DNA of 64,000 nt from Panacibacter ginsenosidivorans (GTDB lineage: Bacteria; Bacteroidota; Bacteroidia; Chitinophagales; Chitinophagaceae), in NCBI RefSeq assembly GCF_007971225.1, contig NZ_CP042435.1:558001-622000 (forward strand), in the 5' to 3' direction. Shown one piece after another: positions 1 to 8,567 of the stretch (within the stretch, counting starts at the first letter, position 1; each line of letters starts with the position of its first letter). The notes under the pieces are model-generated. The model had not been told where the DNA came from and made no database searches. It saw only the letters and a program-made list of their open reading frames with translations. The translations under genes were made by a program, and so were the position numbers.

Positions 1-1658
1 AATGAAATAACTTGATTACAAAATTGCAGGCTGTTGCTGTTATGCGTGATAAGTATCACAATTTTACCTGAATCAGCAAGTTCTCTAAAATGTTGCATTA
101 AAACAAGCTCAGTAGCTTCATCAAGCTCATTAAAAGGTTCGTCAAGAATTATTACATCTGCTTCTTTATACAATGCCCTTGCAATAGCAATACGTTGCCG
201 TTGACCACCACTGATATTCTTTCCGTTCTCTGTAATTATTTTGCCGATACCTTCGGGTAAGGTATCGACAAACTCTGTAAGCATACTTTTTTTAATTACA
301 TGCTGCAACAAGCTGCCATCATAATTATCCTCCAGCAACGTAATGTTTTTAAGAATGGAATCATGCAGCATAAAAGCTTCCTGCTTAACATAGGCAATGC
401 GGTTCCAGTAATTTCTTTGTTCTAAATTATCAATAGCTTTTCCGTTATATAAAATGCTTCCTTTATCCGGAGATAAAAACCCAAGCAAAATATTAATAAG
501 TGTTGTTTTACCTTTTCCTGAATTCCCTTGTATACCCGTAAAAGAGCCTGCAGAAAATGTACAGTTAAATCCATTAAAAATTTTATTATCCTTATAAGAA
601 AAGAAAATATCATCAAGAGATATTTCCTGTAATTTTTCTGCAGTAAAACATACCGTAGGTTTAACCCATAATTTTTTTCCTCTCACCAATTCATCCATTG
701 CATAATAATAGGTCTTTGCCGTACTGTTGAAATTAATGATCTTGGAAATGCCGGGGATTATTTTATAAGCTGCAGCCATATACGCACCAAGTGTAAAAAT
801 ACCTGTTGCATTTTCTGAGTCTGCAAACCGGCCGGCTACAATAAGCAGGAATAAACCAAATACTGCAAACGCCTCAAAAAACCTGGATGGCATACCCTGT
901 GCAATCTGCAGGTCTGCAACATAATTGTTCACAGTTTGCTGAATAGCTGCATAGCGATCAACAAACAATTTATTTTTATCGTAGATATTACTTTCCACAA
1001 AACCATACAATGCTTCGTGCAGGAACTGGATGTTGCGCTCATTAGCAGTGCTGATATTCTTTCTGATGCCGGTTAATCTTTTCCTGGTAATATAAGTTAG
1101 AAAACCAATAGCTGGTATTAACACAGCCGATATGATCAGCAATAGCTGAGCGTCATATATCAATAATGCAGTAATAGTAAGAATGATGAGTATAAGCTCT
1201 GTTGCAACCTGCATAAAGCCTGATAAAATAAAATGTGCAAACTCTACCGGGTAGTAACATATTTTCCTGATGAATGAAGCAGAATCAATATTTACATAGT
1301 CTTCATAACCACCTTCCAGGTATCGCAAAAGGTTCTCTTTAGACAAGCCTGATGAAACATTATTTATATACCTGTAATGCAATTTATAAACGTAGTATCC
1401 AAACAGGCTTTTGATTAAGAAAACGGTGATTAGTAATGCAGCTGGTAAAAGAGAACCTGCTCTAAAATGCCAGCTTGCTAAAATGTTTGTATTTACAGAA
1501 ATAGACTGCGGAGAATAAAAGTTGATAACTACAAAAAGAAAAGCAATAGAAAGAATATCTGCAAGACTTACAGCAGTATTCAGCAGCATTATTAGCAATA
1601 GTTTCTTTCTTTCTTTTGCTGAAAGAATAAAAATGATATTGCGGAATATATTTTTCAA
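1..1658 (-). CDS. ABC-type exporter, fused membrane and ATPase domains (3' end cut by window)
   Basis: Read on the minus strand, this is one long open frame: about 300 residues of membrane-domain sequence with several hydrophobic segments, then an ATP-binding domain. The Walker A motif (GNSGKGKTT) lies near 510-535, the signature ISGGQRQRIAIARAL near 185-215, and Walker B (VIILDEPF) near 135-160. The order membrane domain then ATPase is that of half-size exporters of the MsbA/McjD type; the substrate cannot be told. The frame has no ATG near its beginning. I chose the TTG at 1658 because the next Met is about 25 residues inside the protein; the start is therefore uncertain. The C-terminal end lies beyond base 1. 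A copy of the dispersed intergenic repeat lies about 90 bp upstream, with its gene-proximal end facing this gene. Confidence 0.8.
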   Translation of the reverse strand, partial: MKNIFRNIIFILSAKERKKLLLIMLLNTAVSLADILSIAFLFVVINFYSPQSISVNTNILASWHFRAGSLLPAALLITVFLIKSLFGYYVYKLHYRYINNVSSGLSKENLLRYLEGGYEDYVNIDSASFIRKICYYPVEFAHFILSGFMQVATELILIILTITALLIYDAQLLLIISAVLIPAIGFLTYITRKRLTGIRKNISTANERNIQFLHEALYGFVESNIYDKNKLFVDRYAAIQQTVNNYVADLQIAQGMPSRFFEAFAVFGLFLLIVAGRFADSENATGIFTLGAYMAAAYKIIPGISKIINFNSTAKTYYYAMDELVRGKKLWVKPTVCFTAEKLQEISLDDIFFSYKDNKIFNGFNCTFSAGSFTGIQGNSGKGKTTLINILLGFLSPDKGSILYNGKAIDNLEQRNYWNRIAYVKQEAFMLHDSILKNITLLEDNYDGSLLQHVIKKSMLTEFVDTLPEGIGKIITENGKNISGGQRQRIAIARALYKEADVIILDEPFNELDEATELVLMQHFRELADSGKIVILITHNSNSLQFCNQVIS

Positions 1659-1744
1659 AATGTAATAAACAGTTTGCTGCGGCGGCAATATAGAAGATAT
1701 AAGAAAGCAAAGATTATTTTAACGCTATTATTTTAAGAAGGGAA

Positions 1745-1803
1745 TTTTTATGAACCAGGTTTTTATCCCTTTTGGCGGCAACTGTTGCGTCGCACTCTTG
1801 TAC
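1745..1803 (+). repeat. Dispersed intergenic unit, A type, single
   Basis: The outer end TTTTTATGAACC is at 1745 and the core GTTGCGTCGCACTCTTGTAC at 1784-1803. It lies upstream of the minus-strand ABC exporter, with the outer end towards that gene. Confidence 0.85.
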
Positions 1804-1824
1804 GTTATAACTTTATTCAGCTTT

Positions 1825-1859
1825 TAAAAAATACTGCGAAGCCTTCGGCTTCGCAGTAT
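1825..1859 (-). terminator. Rho-independent terminator of the AHSA1 gene
   Basis: A perfect 13-bp stem (1831-1843 with 1847-1859) has a 3-nt loop. On the minus strand it is followed by a run of six T. It lies about 30 bp after the stop codon of the AHSA1-like gene, so it probably ends the minus-strand ArsR/AHSA1 unit. Confidence 0.8.
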
Positions 1860-1890
1860 AAATTTATCTGTGAATGTATAACTATCCAAA

Positions 1891-2334
1891 TTACCGGGTC
1901 ACTGCTTCTTTCTCCAAAAAAGCTTTAAGCGAAGAACCAATAAGACTGTTCCAGCCCTTTGCAAAATTCTCTTTTGCAAAAGCAGGGTTGCTTGCCGGGA
2001 ATGTTTCCAAAGCCCTGTGTGTGAGTTTCAGGCGGGTTTTATCACCTTCGGGAAATAATTCAAATGTTACAAATGAATTTCCTTCATGCCCATCATATCG
2101 CCAGCTATAAGTGATTTTTTTGCCAGGAACGTCTTCAGTTACTTTGCAAAGATGTAAATATTTAGTATTCTTATCTCCTGCTTCAAAGCTAAATTCAACG
2201 CCCACTTCGGGCTTAAATTCAGGAATATCAAAATACCATTGTTTCATCTGGTCTTTATCAGTAATTGCCTTCCAAACTTTTTCGGCAGATGCGTTGTAGG
2301 TTCTCTCGATTACAAATGGTTCGCTGTTTTGCAT
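1891..2334 (-). CDS. SRPBCC / AHSA1-family protein
   Basis: A 147-residue protein that opens with the pattern typical of the AHSA1 branch of the START/Bet v1-like fold: a short strand ending in IERTYNASAEKVWKAITD, then a tryptophan-rich middle (WYFDIP) and a C-terminal helix (GWNSLIGSSLKAFLEKE). Members bind small hydrophobic ligands; individual functions are usually unknown. Its stop is followed by a terminator. It lies 38 bp downstream of an ArsR-type regulator on the same strand. ArsR plus AHSA1 pairs are common in bacteria and are usually co-transcribed. I see no catalytic residues and give no substrate. Confidence 0.85.
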   Translation of the reverse strand: MQNSEPFVIERTYNASAEKVWKAITDKDQMKQWYFDIPEFKPEVGVEFSFEAGDKNTKYLHLCKVTEDVPGKKITYSWRYDGHEGNSFVTFELFPEGDKTRLKLTHRALETFPASNPAFAKENFAKGWNSLIGSSLKAFLEKEAVTR

Positions 2335-2372
2335 TTGTTGTAAATTTTAGATTATGTATTTATGATACCGGT

Positions 2373-2726
2373 TTATTTTCGTTTGGTTTTTTTAACAGGT
2401 AACTTTTTATTTGTTTTAGCAGTTTCTTTCGCCAGAAATTTATCCAAAGCATCAAGTTTAGCTGTCCAAAATATTTTGCATTGCTCAACCCAATCTGATA
2501 CTTCATCCAGCTTTTGAAGTTTTGCTTCGCAATATCTTTCCCTACCCTGTTGTTTAATAACAATCAGGCCACATTCTGTAAGTATCTTAATATGCTTTGA
2601 TATAGCTGGCCTGCTGATATTAAAATTCCCGGCAACAGCATTAAGGCTAAGTGATTGCTGTGCCACCATATTAATAATCTCTCTGCGTGTAGGGTCTGCT
2701 ATTGCCTGGAATACATCTCTTCTCAT
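2373..2726 (-). CDS. ArsR-family winged-helix transcriptional regulator
   Basis: A 117-residue protein. The N-terminal part contains the classical ArsR/SmtB opening (FQAIADPTRREII), and the recognition helix region reads FNISRPAISKHIKILTECGLI. The typical metal-binding Cys pair of the ELCVCDL kind is absent, so it is more likely a non-metal ArsR of the sort paired with AHSA1 proteins. The C-terminus is Lys-rich. Two palindromes in its own promoter (2742-2757 and 2768-2783) suggest that it represses its own operon. Confidence 0.9.
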   Translation of the reverse strand: MRRDVFQAIADPTRREIINMVAQQSLSLNAVAGNFNISRPAISKHIKILTECGLIVIKQQGRERYCEAKLQKLDEVSDWVEQCKIFWTAKLDALDKFLAKETAKTNKKLPVKKTKRK

Positions 2727-2741
2727 CTCTTATATTTTTAT

Positions 2742-2788
2742 GTAACCGTTCGGTTACAAATTTATGTGTAACTATTCGGTTACGCAAA
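2742..2788 (-). promoter_or_regulatory. Promoter with two palindromic operators for the ArsR/AHSA1 operon
   Basis: On the minus strand a TTTG (2785-2788) is followed after exactly 20 bp by TAAATTTG (2757-2764), a full match to the Bacteroidota -33/-7 promoter pattern. The palindrome GTAACCGTTCGGTTAC (2742-2757) sits at the transcription start side of the -7 box. A second, slightly degenerate copy (GTAACTATTCGGTTAC, 2768-2783) fills the spacer. Their centres are 26 bp apart. Binding there would block the polymerase, so autorepression by the ArsR protein is the natural inference. Confidence 0.8.
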
Positions 2789-2829
2789 TGTTTTTTTGAA
2801 CCACAAGAAGGAATAAGTATTAGGCTGCT

Positions 2830-2960
2830 GATGCGCCCCTATTCTTGTACCGAAAAAAGCAAATCGTTATAATAATATTTACCTGATCATGTTCAATGAT
2901 TGATGAAGGGTTTTCAGAAAGTACAAGTGAGTGACACAACCGGCGATGCCATGAAAAAAT
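2830..2960. repeat. Dispersed intergenic unit, A/B inverted pair (A degenerate)
   Basis: The degenerate A core is at 2830-2850 (ends in ATTCTTGTAC). The B core GTACAAGTGAGTGACACAAC is at 2921-2940, with its outer part running to about 2960. It fills most of the space between the ArsR promoter and ccmE. Confidence 0.65.
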
Positions 2961-3079
2961 GTTGCCGGTTCAACAATCGAAAATTCGGGTTTATCAGTAT
3001 TATCAGTCATTTCACCAACCTTTAAAAAGCTTTAACGAATATGTATTTAAACTGAATGTTAAAACAATCGTTTTTGAAC

Positions 3080-3087
3080 TACCTTTG
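3080..3087 (+). promoter_or_regulatory. Candidate -7 box for ccmE-ccmF
   Basis: TACCTTTG matches the Bacteroidota -7 pattern TAnnTTTG and lies 18 bp before the ccmE start. No clear TTG is seen at the -33 position. Confidence 0.4.
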
Positions 3088-3104
3088 CAGCGAAAACTCC
3101 TTGA

Positions 3105-3545
3105 ATGAAAAAGACACATATTATAGCGCTTGTACTGATTGCCATTTCAATTGCTGTGCTGATAAGCTTTATGGGCAATGTAACCACTTACGATACGATT
3201 GCTGCAGCCAAAGAAAAACCTGGTAAAGCGGTTACGCTGGTAGCTAAGATCGATAAGACCCAACCCATGGACTACGATCCTGTAAAAAATCCAAACTATC
3301 TTACATTCACGGCTATTGATACAATGGGTAATTCTATAAAAGTTGTGTATCGCAATACCAAGCCTACAGATATGGAGAAAAGCGAAAGAATTGTATTGAA
3401 AGGCAGTGTAAAAGATGGCCTTTTTGAGTGTAAGGATATTTTGTTGAAATGCCCATCCAAATACAAAGACGATTTAAATAAAGCCAAAGAAAACGCCGGC
3501 GCTACTTCTTACAACAGCGCGGATGCGACCAAAGACGCCAAATAA
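3105..3545 (+). CDS. ccmE: Cytochrome c maturation protein CcmE, CXXXY type
   Basis: A 146-residue protein with one N-terminal membrane anchor (about residues 5-24) and an OB-fold domain outside the membrane. CcmE is the periplasmic haem chaperone that takes haem from CcmC and hands it to CcmF. In classical CcmE the haem is bound covalently by His in HxxxY. Here the matching site reads LLKCPSKYKDD, so Cys takes the place of His (CPSKY). A Cys-type CcmE is known from some archaea and Desulfovibrio. The gene lies 27 bp before ccmF and is presumably co-transcribed with it. The rest of the system (ccmA, B, C) is not in the window. Confidence 0.9.
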   Translation: MKKTHIIALVLIAISIAVLISFMGNVTTYDTIAAAKEKPGKAVTLVAKIDKTQPMDYDPVKNPNYLTFTAIDTMGNSIKVVYRNTKPTDMEKSERIVLKGSVKDGLFECKDILLKCPSKYKDDLNKAKENAGATSYNSADATKDAK

Positions 3546-3572
3546 TGCACGAATAAAAAATTAACAGCTACG

Positions 3573-6137
3573 ATGGAGTATATAGGTGAACATTTATTGC
3601 CGGGTCAGCTCGGCCATTTTCTTGCCGTTCTTTCTTTAGTTGCCTCTTTAATTGCTACGATTGCCTTCTTTAAAGCGAATAAAATAATTGATATTCCTGA
3701 AAAGGAAAGCTGGCTTCGTTTTGCAAGAGTTGCCTTTTTTGTAGAGACCATTGCTGTATTCGGCATTTTTTTAACACTCTATCATATTATTTCGAACCAT
3801 TACCATGAATATTATTATGCCTGGAACCATTCATCCCGTTCCCTGCAGCCGCAATATCTTTTAGCAAGTTTCTGGGAAGGCCAGGAAGGCAGCTTTATGC
3901 TATGGAATTTCTGGCATTGTATAATAGGTTGGGTATTTATATGGCGGAATAAAAAATGGGAAGCACCTGTATTAACAGTTCTAAGTTTTGCTCAGTTCTG
4001 CATTGCCACGATGCTTGTGGGTATTTATTTATTTGGCTGGAAAGTTGGAAACAACCCATTTATATTAATGCGTGAGCAGTTGGGTGATATTCCTTTATTT
4101 CATAATCCTGATTATCTCAACTTCCCCCGCATAAAAGAAGGCAATGACCTTAATACACTGCTTCAGAATTATTGGATGGTGATTCACCCACCCATACTAT
4201 TTCTGGGGTTTGCTTCTACTATTATTCCATTTGGTTTTGCTTATGGAGGCCTCATTAATAAAGACCATACCTGGACAAAAGCATCTCTTTCATGGGCCTT
4301 GTTTTCTGCAGCAGCACTGGGCACAGGTGTAATGATGGGTGCAGCATGGGCTTATGAGAGCCTGAGCTTTGGCGGCTACTGGGCATGGGATCCCGTAGAG
4401 AATGCTTCTATGGTACCGTGGCTTATATTGATTGCGGGCTTACACACAAATCTTATTTATAACCATAGCAGTTATTCTTTAAAGAGTACTTACTTCTTTT
4501 ATATAGGTAGTTTTATACTCGTTCTCTATTCTACGTTTCTTACACGTACAGGCATTCTTGGAGATACATCTGTTCATGCCTTTACCGGTGCAGATATGAC
4601 CGAACAGCTTTACCTCTTTTTAAATATTTTCATTTGGTTGACAACGCTTGTTGCCACACACACACTTAAAGAAAAATATATAGTATTGGCATCAGCAGTT
4701 GTTATAACTGGTTTGTATTTTTTGTATCCTGTATTTGCGCTGGCATCCTGTCTGGCAGGTTTTGGTTTCCTGTTTTACTTTCTTAATAAATATATTCCTT
4801 CAATTAAAAAAGAAGAAAGCACTTACAGTCGTGAATTCTGGATGTTTATCGGAGCATTGGTACTTTTTCTTGCAGCTATCATTATTACTTACCAAACCTC
4901 CTTGCCGGTAATCAATAAAATATTTAACCAGAAGCATGCAGACCCTGAAGACCGTGAGTTTTCTTACAATCAGATACAAATATTTATAGCCATTATTATT
5001 GGCATGTTAACTGCAGTTACACAATACTTCAAATATAAAGACACACCAAAGCCTTTCTTTTTTAAAAAGCTTTTAGTTCCAACAATTGTATCGCTGGCTA
5101 TAAGCCTTTCCATCAGCATATTTGGCAACATCAATTATGATAAACACGGGCCAGGTTTTCTTGGTGCAATACACATAGCCATATTTGCTGCAGTATATGC
5201 GGTTGTTGCCAACGCTATGTATCTGTGGATCGGGTTAAAAGGTAAAATGAAAGCAGCAGGTGCTTCCATAGCGCATGTAGGTTTTGCATTATTCCTTGTG
5301 GGTGTGCTTATCTCTTCAAGCAAAAAGAAAGTACTGAGTGAGAATACAACAGGCATCAGTGTTTTTGAAAAAACAAAGGACCAGGATCCTGCTGAAAATA
5401 TTACATTGTTTAAAGGTGTACGTACAGATATGGGTAAATATGATGTAACCTATGTACGTGATACCGCCAACGAGTTTGATCGCAAGAAATATTTTGAAAT
5501 AAGATTCACAAGTAAGGATGGCAAAGAACAATTCTACCTATATCCTGATGTGTTGAAAAATAACAAAGGCCAGGAAGGTTTTGCCGCTAATCCCGATAAG
5601 CAACATTATATCTGGGGTGATATTTTTGGTTATGCAACTTCATGGGTTGGTTCTGCTGCAGATAAGGATACTGCCAGTTTCAGAAGTATTGGCATAAAAA
5701 AGGGCGACAGTACTTTTTATTCCAATGGCATCATTGTTTTGAATAATGTGGTAGTAAATCCTGAAAAATTCAAAAGAGAAGTACTGCCGGGCGAAACACC
5801 TGTAATGCTTGATATGACAGTGATCTCAAAAGATGGCAGAAAATATCCGCTTACACCGGGCTTCGCAATAAACATGCACGACAGTTCATTTCGTAACCTG
5901 CCCGACACAGTGATCGCACAAAGCCTTATAGTACGTTTTGATAAACTTGGGGATGGAGATACAGGCAAGCTTCAAATAGGTATAAAAGAAACATCAAATT
6001 TAAATGACCTGATGACACTGAAGGTTTATGAATTCCCCATGATAGCACTGGTATGGATCGGTATTATTGTTATGGTTATTGGTTTTATCTTAAGCCTTAT
6101 CCAAAGAGTAAAGAGAGTTAAGATGACTGCTGTATAA
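3573..6137 (+). CDS. ccmF: Cytochrome c maturation protein CcmF (haem lyase subunit)
   Basis: An 854-residue polytopic membrane protein with many hydrophobic segments. The haem-handling tryptophan-rich WWD-type motif is clear (GGYWAWDPVENASMVPWL, around residues 268-285), and histidines sit in adjacent loops (VIHPPILFLG and THTLKEKY). A large soluble part (about 600-820) precedes a last membrane helix. CcmF attaches haem from CcmE to the CXXCH of apocytochromes. It is longer than the proteobacterial protein (about 650 residues) because of the C-terminal soluble part. It follows ccmE closely. An A/B repeat pair follows about 40 bp after the stop. Confidence 0.93.
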   Translation: MEYIGEHLLPGQLGHFLAVLSLVASLIATIAFFKANKIIDIPEKESWLRFARVAFFVETIAVFGIFLTLYHIISNHYHEYYYAWNHSSRSLQPQYLLASFWEGQEGSFMLWNFWHCIIGWVFIWRNKKWEAPVLTVLSFAQFCIATMLVGIYLFGWKVGNNPFILMREQLGDIPLFHNPDYLNFPRIKEGNDLNTLLQNYWMVIHPPILFLGFASTIIPFGFAYGGLINKDHTWTKASLSWALFSAAALGTGVMMGAAWAYESLSFGGYWAWDPVENASMVPWLILIAGLHTNLIYNHSSYSLKSTYFFYIGSFILVLYSTFLTRTGILGDTSVHAFTGADMTEQLYLFLNIFIWLTTLVATHTLKEKYIVLASAVVITGLYFLYPVFALASCLAGFGFLFYFLNKYIPSIKKEESTYSREFWMFIGALVLFLAAIIITYQTSLPVINKIFNQKHADPEDREFSYNQIQIFIAIIIGMLTAVTQYFKYKDTPKPFFFKKLLVPTIVSLAISLSISIFGNINYDKHGPGFLGAIHIAIFAAVYAVVANAMYLWIGLKGKMKAAGASIAHVGFALFLVGVLISSSKKKVLSENTTGISVFEKTKDQDPAENITLFKGVRTDMGKYDVTYVRDTANEFDRKKYFEIRFTSKDGKEQFYLYPDVLKNNKGQEGFAANPDKQHYIWGDIFGYATSWVGSAADKDTASFRSIGIKKGDSTFYSNGIIVLNNVVVNPEKFKREVLPGETPVMLDMTVISKDGRKYPLTPGFAINMHDSSFRNLPDTVIAQSLIVRFDKLGDGDTGKLQIGIKETSNLNDLMTLKVYEFPMIALVWIGIIVMVIGFILSLIQRVKRVKMTAV

Positions 6138-6159
6138 TTTTTTTATGAGCACTGCATTT

Positions 6160-6330
6160 GACTAAATATTAGGCTTTCGTTGCGTCGCACTCTTGTACTG
6201 ATGAATACAAGTCAGCAAAATTAGAAAGATTATGCTCCATCATAATCATCTTTCGGACTTTCAGTCTTGCTGACTTCCGGACTAATAGCACAAGTGAGTG
6301 ACACAACAACCGATGCTATAAAGTACAAAA
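6160..6330. repeat. Dispersed intergenic unit, A/B inverted pair
   Basis: The A core is at 6179-6198 (GTTGCGTCGCACTCTTGTAC) and the B core, read inverted, at 6288-6307. It lies between the converging ends of ccmF and the lipoprotein gene. Confidence 0.85.
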
Positions 6331-6346
6331 GCCCGCAACAAAAAAC

Positions 6347-7177
6347 TCACTCCAGCTTACACTGCATAAACTGCCCCATTATTTGAAAGATACCGCTGAA
6401 TTTTACCTGCAAGCTATTACTGCTTATAAAAAATAACTGCGTCTTAAAATTTGAATTGGAAATATTTGCAAAGGGTTTTTGCGATAATATCTGCTGCAGT
6501 TGCTTTGACATTGGCTTTGGTGTAGTAATGTAAAAACTTATATCGGTAATACTTGAACTCCTGATTAATACCATATTAGTTGTATCTAATAAATATTTCC
6601 TGTATTCAAGCAATTGATCGTTGGTAGTAGTGTCTAATATCTTACCAAGGGCACCTGTGAATTCCATATTTATCCAGGATCCTGATTCTATTTCTGTATA
6701 AACAGCATCATAAAGTGTGTTGGTTACCTCCTTATTAATGGCTGCATCTGCGCCGTCAATATTGATATTGAGTGCAATTTTATCATGAATGAATGCAGCA
6801 GGGGAAATACCCAGTTGGTGTTTTTCATAGCATGGCTTTGTTATAAAGTTAAACGCACTACCGAAAAGGAGAGGATTTCTAATATCGAGGTTTTTTACCC
6901 GCTGCAGTGTTTTCCTGTTTACAATACACCCAAGAAAAAAAGCGTCCTGTGTTTTGATAAATATGGCATTGGCGGGAAAACTTTCTCCCATGCAGCTATC
7001 ATGCATACGTTTTCTCTCATCCCAGACATTTCCTTTAGGTATGGCGAAAGATGAATCTGCAGAGAAATTGAACTCACTTGTAGTTAAAGGCTCAAAATGT
7101 ATGGTCTGTTTTGGTTTGGCTTCAGAACAGGCATAAAAACAATAGCAAAGCAAGCTAAAAAAAATTAAAACTCTCAT
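6347..7177 (-). CDS. Hypothetical lipoprotein
   Basis: A 276-residue protein that I do not recognise. The N-terminus is a short hydrophobic signal ending in FYAC followed by Ser-Glu, a plausible lipobox, so an envelope lipoprotein is likely. The body contains scattered Cys and no motif of a known family that I can name. It is a single gene: ccmF converges on it from one side and a gene-poor stretch lies upstream. Confidence 0.7.
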   Translation of the reverse strand: MRVLIFFSLLCYCFYACSEAKPKQTIHFEPLTTSEFNFSADSSFAIPKGNVWDERKRMHDSCMGESFPANAIFIKTQDAFFLGCIVNRKTLQRVKNLDIRNPLLFGSAFNFITKPCYEKHQLGISPAAFIHDKIALNINIDGADAAINKEVTNTLYDAVYTEIESGSWINMEFTGALGKILDTTTNDQLLEYRKYLLDTTNMVLIRSSSITDISFYITTPKPMSKQLQQILSQKPFANISNSNFKTQLFFISSNSLQVKFSGIFQIMGQFMQCKLE

Positions 7178-7584
7178 GTGCGGGTTCTCGTTAGTGGTGT
7201 ATTAAATATAAATACTTTTCTGAAGTTGTAAAAGATAATAAAGGAATATGAAGATGTTTGGCTTATACTCTTCAATCTGAAAATAAAAAAGGTCGCTTTG
7301 AAAAGCAACCTTGATTTATTTATAAACCCCCTATAATGTTATTGTATTATACTTTAAAATACACAAACGGAATGCCATAATTTTAATGAACTGAAAATGC
7401 TGTATACTGAATAAAATAACACTTAATTGATATCAAAATGCGTAAAAAAATACACATGCCATAATAATATTCTCTACAACTTTTTCTCATTAGCTTTTTT
7501 TTGTTAATAATATTCCTGATGCCAAAGAATTGAACGGCCTTGTTGAATAATATGTACTTTAGTACACCAGAAAAAAATAAACAA
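7178..7584. other. Gene-free stretch before the superoxide dismutase gene
   Basis: AT-rich, with no credible reading frame. It holds one hairpin (7289-7312) and a weak promoter candidate for sodA: TTG at 7530 and TACTTTAG at 7555-7562, separated by 22 bp. Nothing else is recognisable. Confidence 0.5.
7289..7312. terminator. Hairpin with flanking A and T tracts
   Basis: The stem AAGGTCGCTT / AAGCAACCTT has one mismatch and a TGAA loop. It is preceded by six A and followed by a weak T-rich stretch. It lies between two divergently oriented genes, so it ends no obvious transcript. Confidence 0.4.
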
Positions 7585-8346
7585 ATGAAGAAGTCATCTA
7601 CCAGTAACCGCAGGGGTTTTTTAAAAACAAGCGGAAAAGCAGGCCTTGCTGCAGGATTATCATTGTCCATATTGCCTTCGTTAGTAAAAGCAAACGGATC
7701 TTTGACTTTTGAGGATTTTAGTGTTGCTGATACGCCTTATACCCAGCAACCTCTACCCTATGCATATAATGCATTGGAGCAGATCATTGATGCCATGACC
7801 ATGGAAATACATTATAGCAAACATGCTGCAGCTTATGCTAAAAATCTGGCTGAAGCCGTAGTTGCAGAAAGTGTGGATACCACTAAAATGAAGCTTGAAC
7901 AATTGCTTGGTTCCGTTTCAAAATACTCGGCTAAAATGCGTAATAATGCCGGTGGCCATTACAACCATGAATTATTCTGGAAGTGCATGAGGCCGCTAAT
8001 GGATGGCGCCAAGCCAACCGGGAAACTTTTAGCCGCTATTGAAAAAGATTTTAATTCTTTTGATGCTTTTAAAACACAATTTACCGATGCAGGTAAGAAC
8101 AGGTTTGGCAGTGGCTGGGCATGGTTGGTAGCCACAGCTGATAAAAAATTAGTTGTTACATCTTCCCCAAACCAGGACAATCCTTTAATGGACATCAGCG
8201 ATGTGAAAGGTGTTCCTGTAATGGGCCTGGATGTGTGGGAACATGCTTATTACCTGAAATACCAAAACCGCAGGCCGGATTATATTAATGCCTGGTGGAA
8301 TGTGGTGAACTGGGATTTTATTCAAGCACGTTTCGAGTCTATATAA
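7585..8346 (+). CDS. sodA: Superoxide dismutase (Mn/Fe type) with Tat export signal
   Basis: The start at 7585 is preferred over an upstream in-frame ATG (7540) because it begins a clean twin-arginine signal (NRRGFLKTSGKAGLAAGL), so the enzyme is probably exported folded with its metal. It converts superoxide to oxygen and peroxide. The four metal ligands are visible: His in EIHYSKHAAAY, His in GGHYNHELFW, and Asp and His in DVWEHAYY. The GGH motif and the Gln in NQDNPL point to the Mn-preferring or cambialistic class. It is 253 residues long, about 200 of them the mature domain. It stands alone and is followed by a strong terminator. Confidence 0.93.
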   Translation: MKKSSTSNRRGFLKTSGKAGLAAGLSLSILPSLVKANGSLTFEDFSVADTPYTQQPLPYAYNALEQIIDAMTMEIHYSKHAAAYAKNLAEAVVAESVDTTKMKLEQLLGSVSKYSAKMRNNAGGHYNHELFWKCMRPLMDGAKPTGKLLAAIEKDFNSFDAFKTQFTDAGKNRFGSGWAWLVATADKKLVVTSSPNQDNPLMDISDVKGVPVMGLDVWEHAYYLKYQNRRPDYINAWWNVVNWDFIQARFESI

Positions 8347-8371
8347 ATAACATGATAGAACAGATACAGTG

Positions 8372-8405
8372 ATCAGCGCGGCCGCACACCGCGCTGATTT
8401 TGTTT
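8372..8405 (+). terminator. Rho-independent terminator of sodA
   Basis: A perfect 10-bp GC-rich stem (8372-8381 with 8389-8398), 7-nt loop, then TTTTGTTTT. It lies 25 bp after the sodA stop. Confidence 0.9.
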
Positions 8406-8510
8406 TAGCAATAATGTTAACCTCAGAGATGGGGAGACGCAAAGAGTAAAAACTAAAATGGCGTTGTGTCTTTACATTTTCGTATTTTATGTTTACAATA
8501 ATGATATGCT

Positions 8511-8567
8511 GTACAAGTGTGCGACGCAACATAAATTTAATGCTTATTCTACAGCCGGGTACATAAA
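8511..8567 (-). repeat. Dispersed intergenic unit, A type, next to a start codon
   Basis: The core GTACAAGTGTGCGACGCAAC is at 8511-8530. The outer end (AGCCGGGTACATAAA) runs directly into the ATG at 8568. A faint B-like remnant (GTTGTGTC) at 8463 may be the lost partner. Confidence 0.85.
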
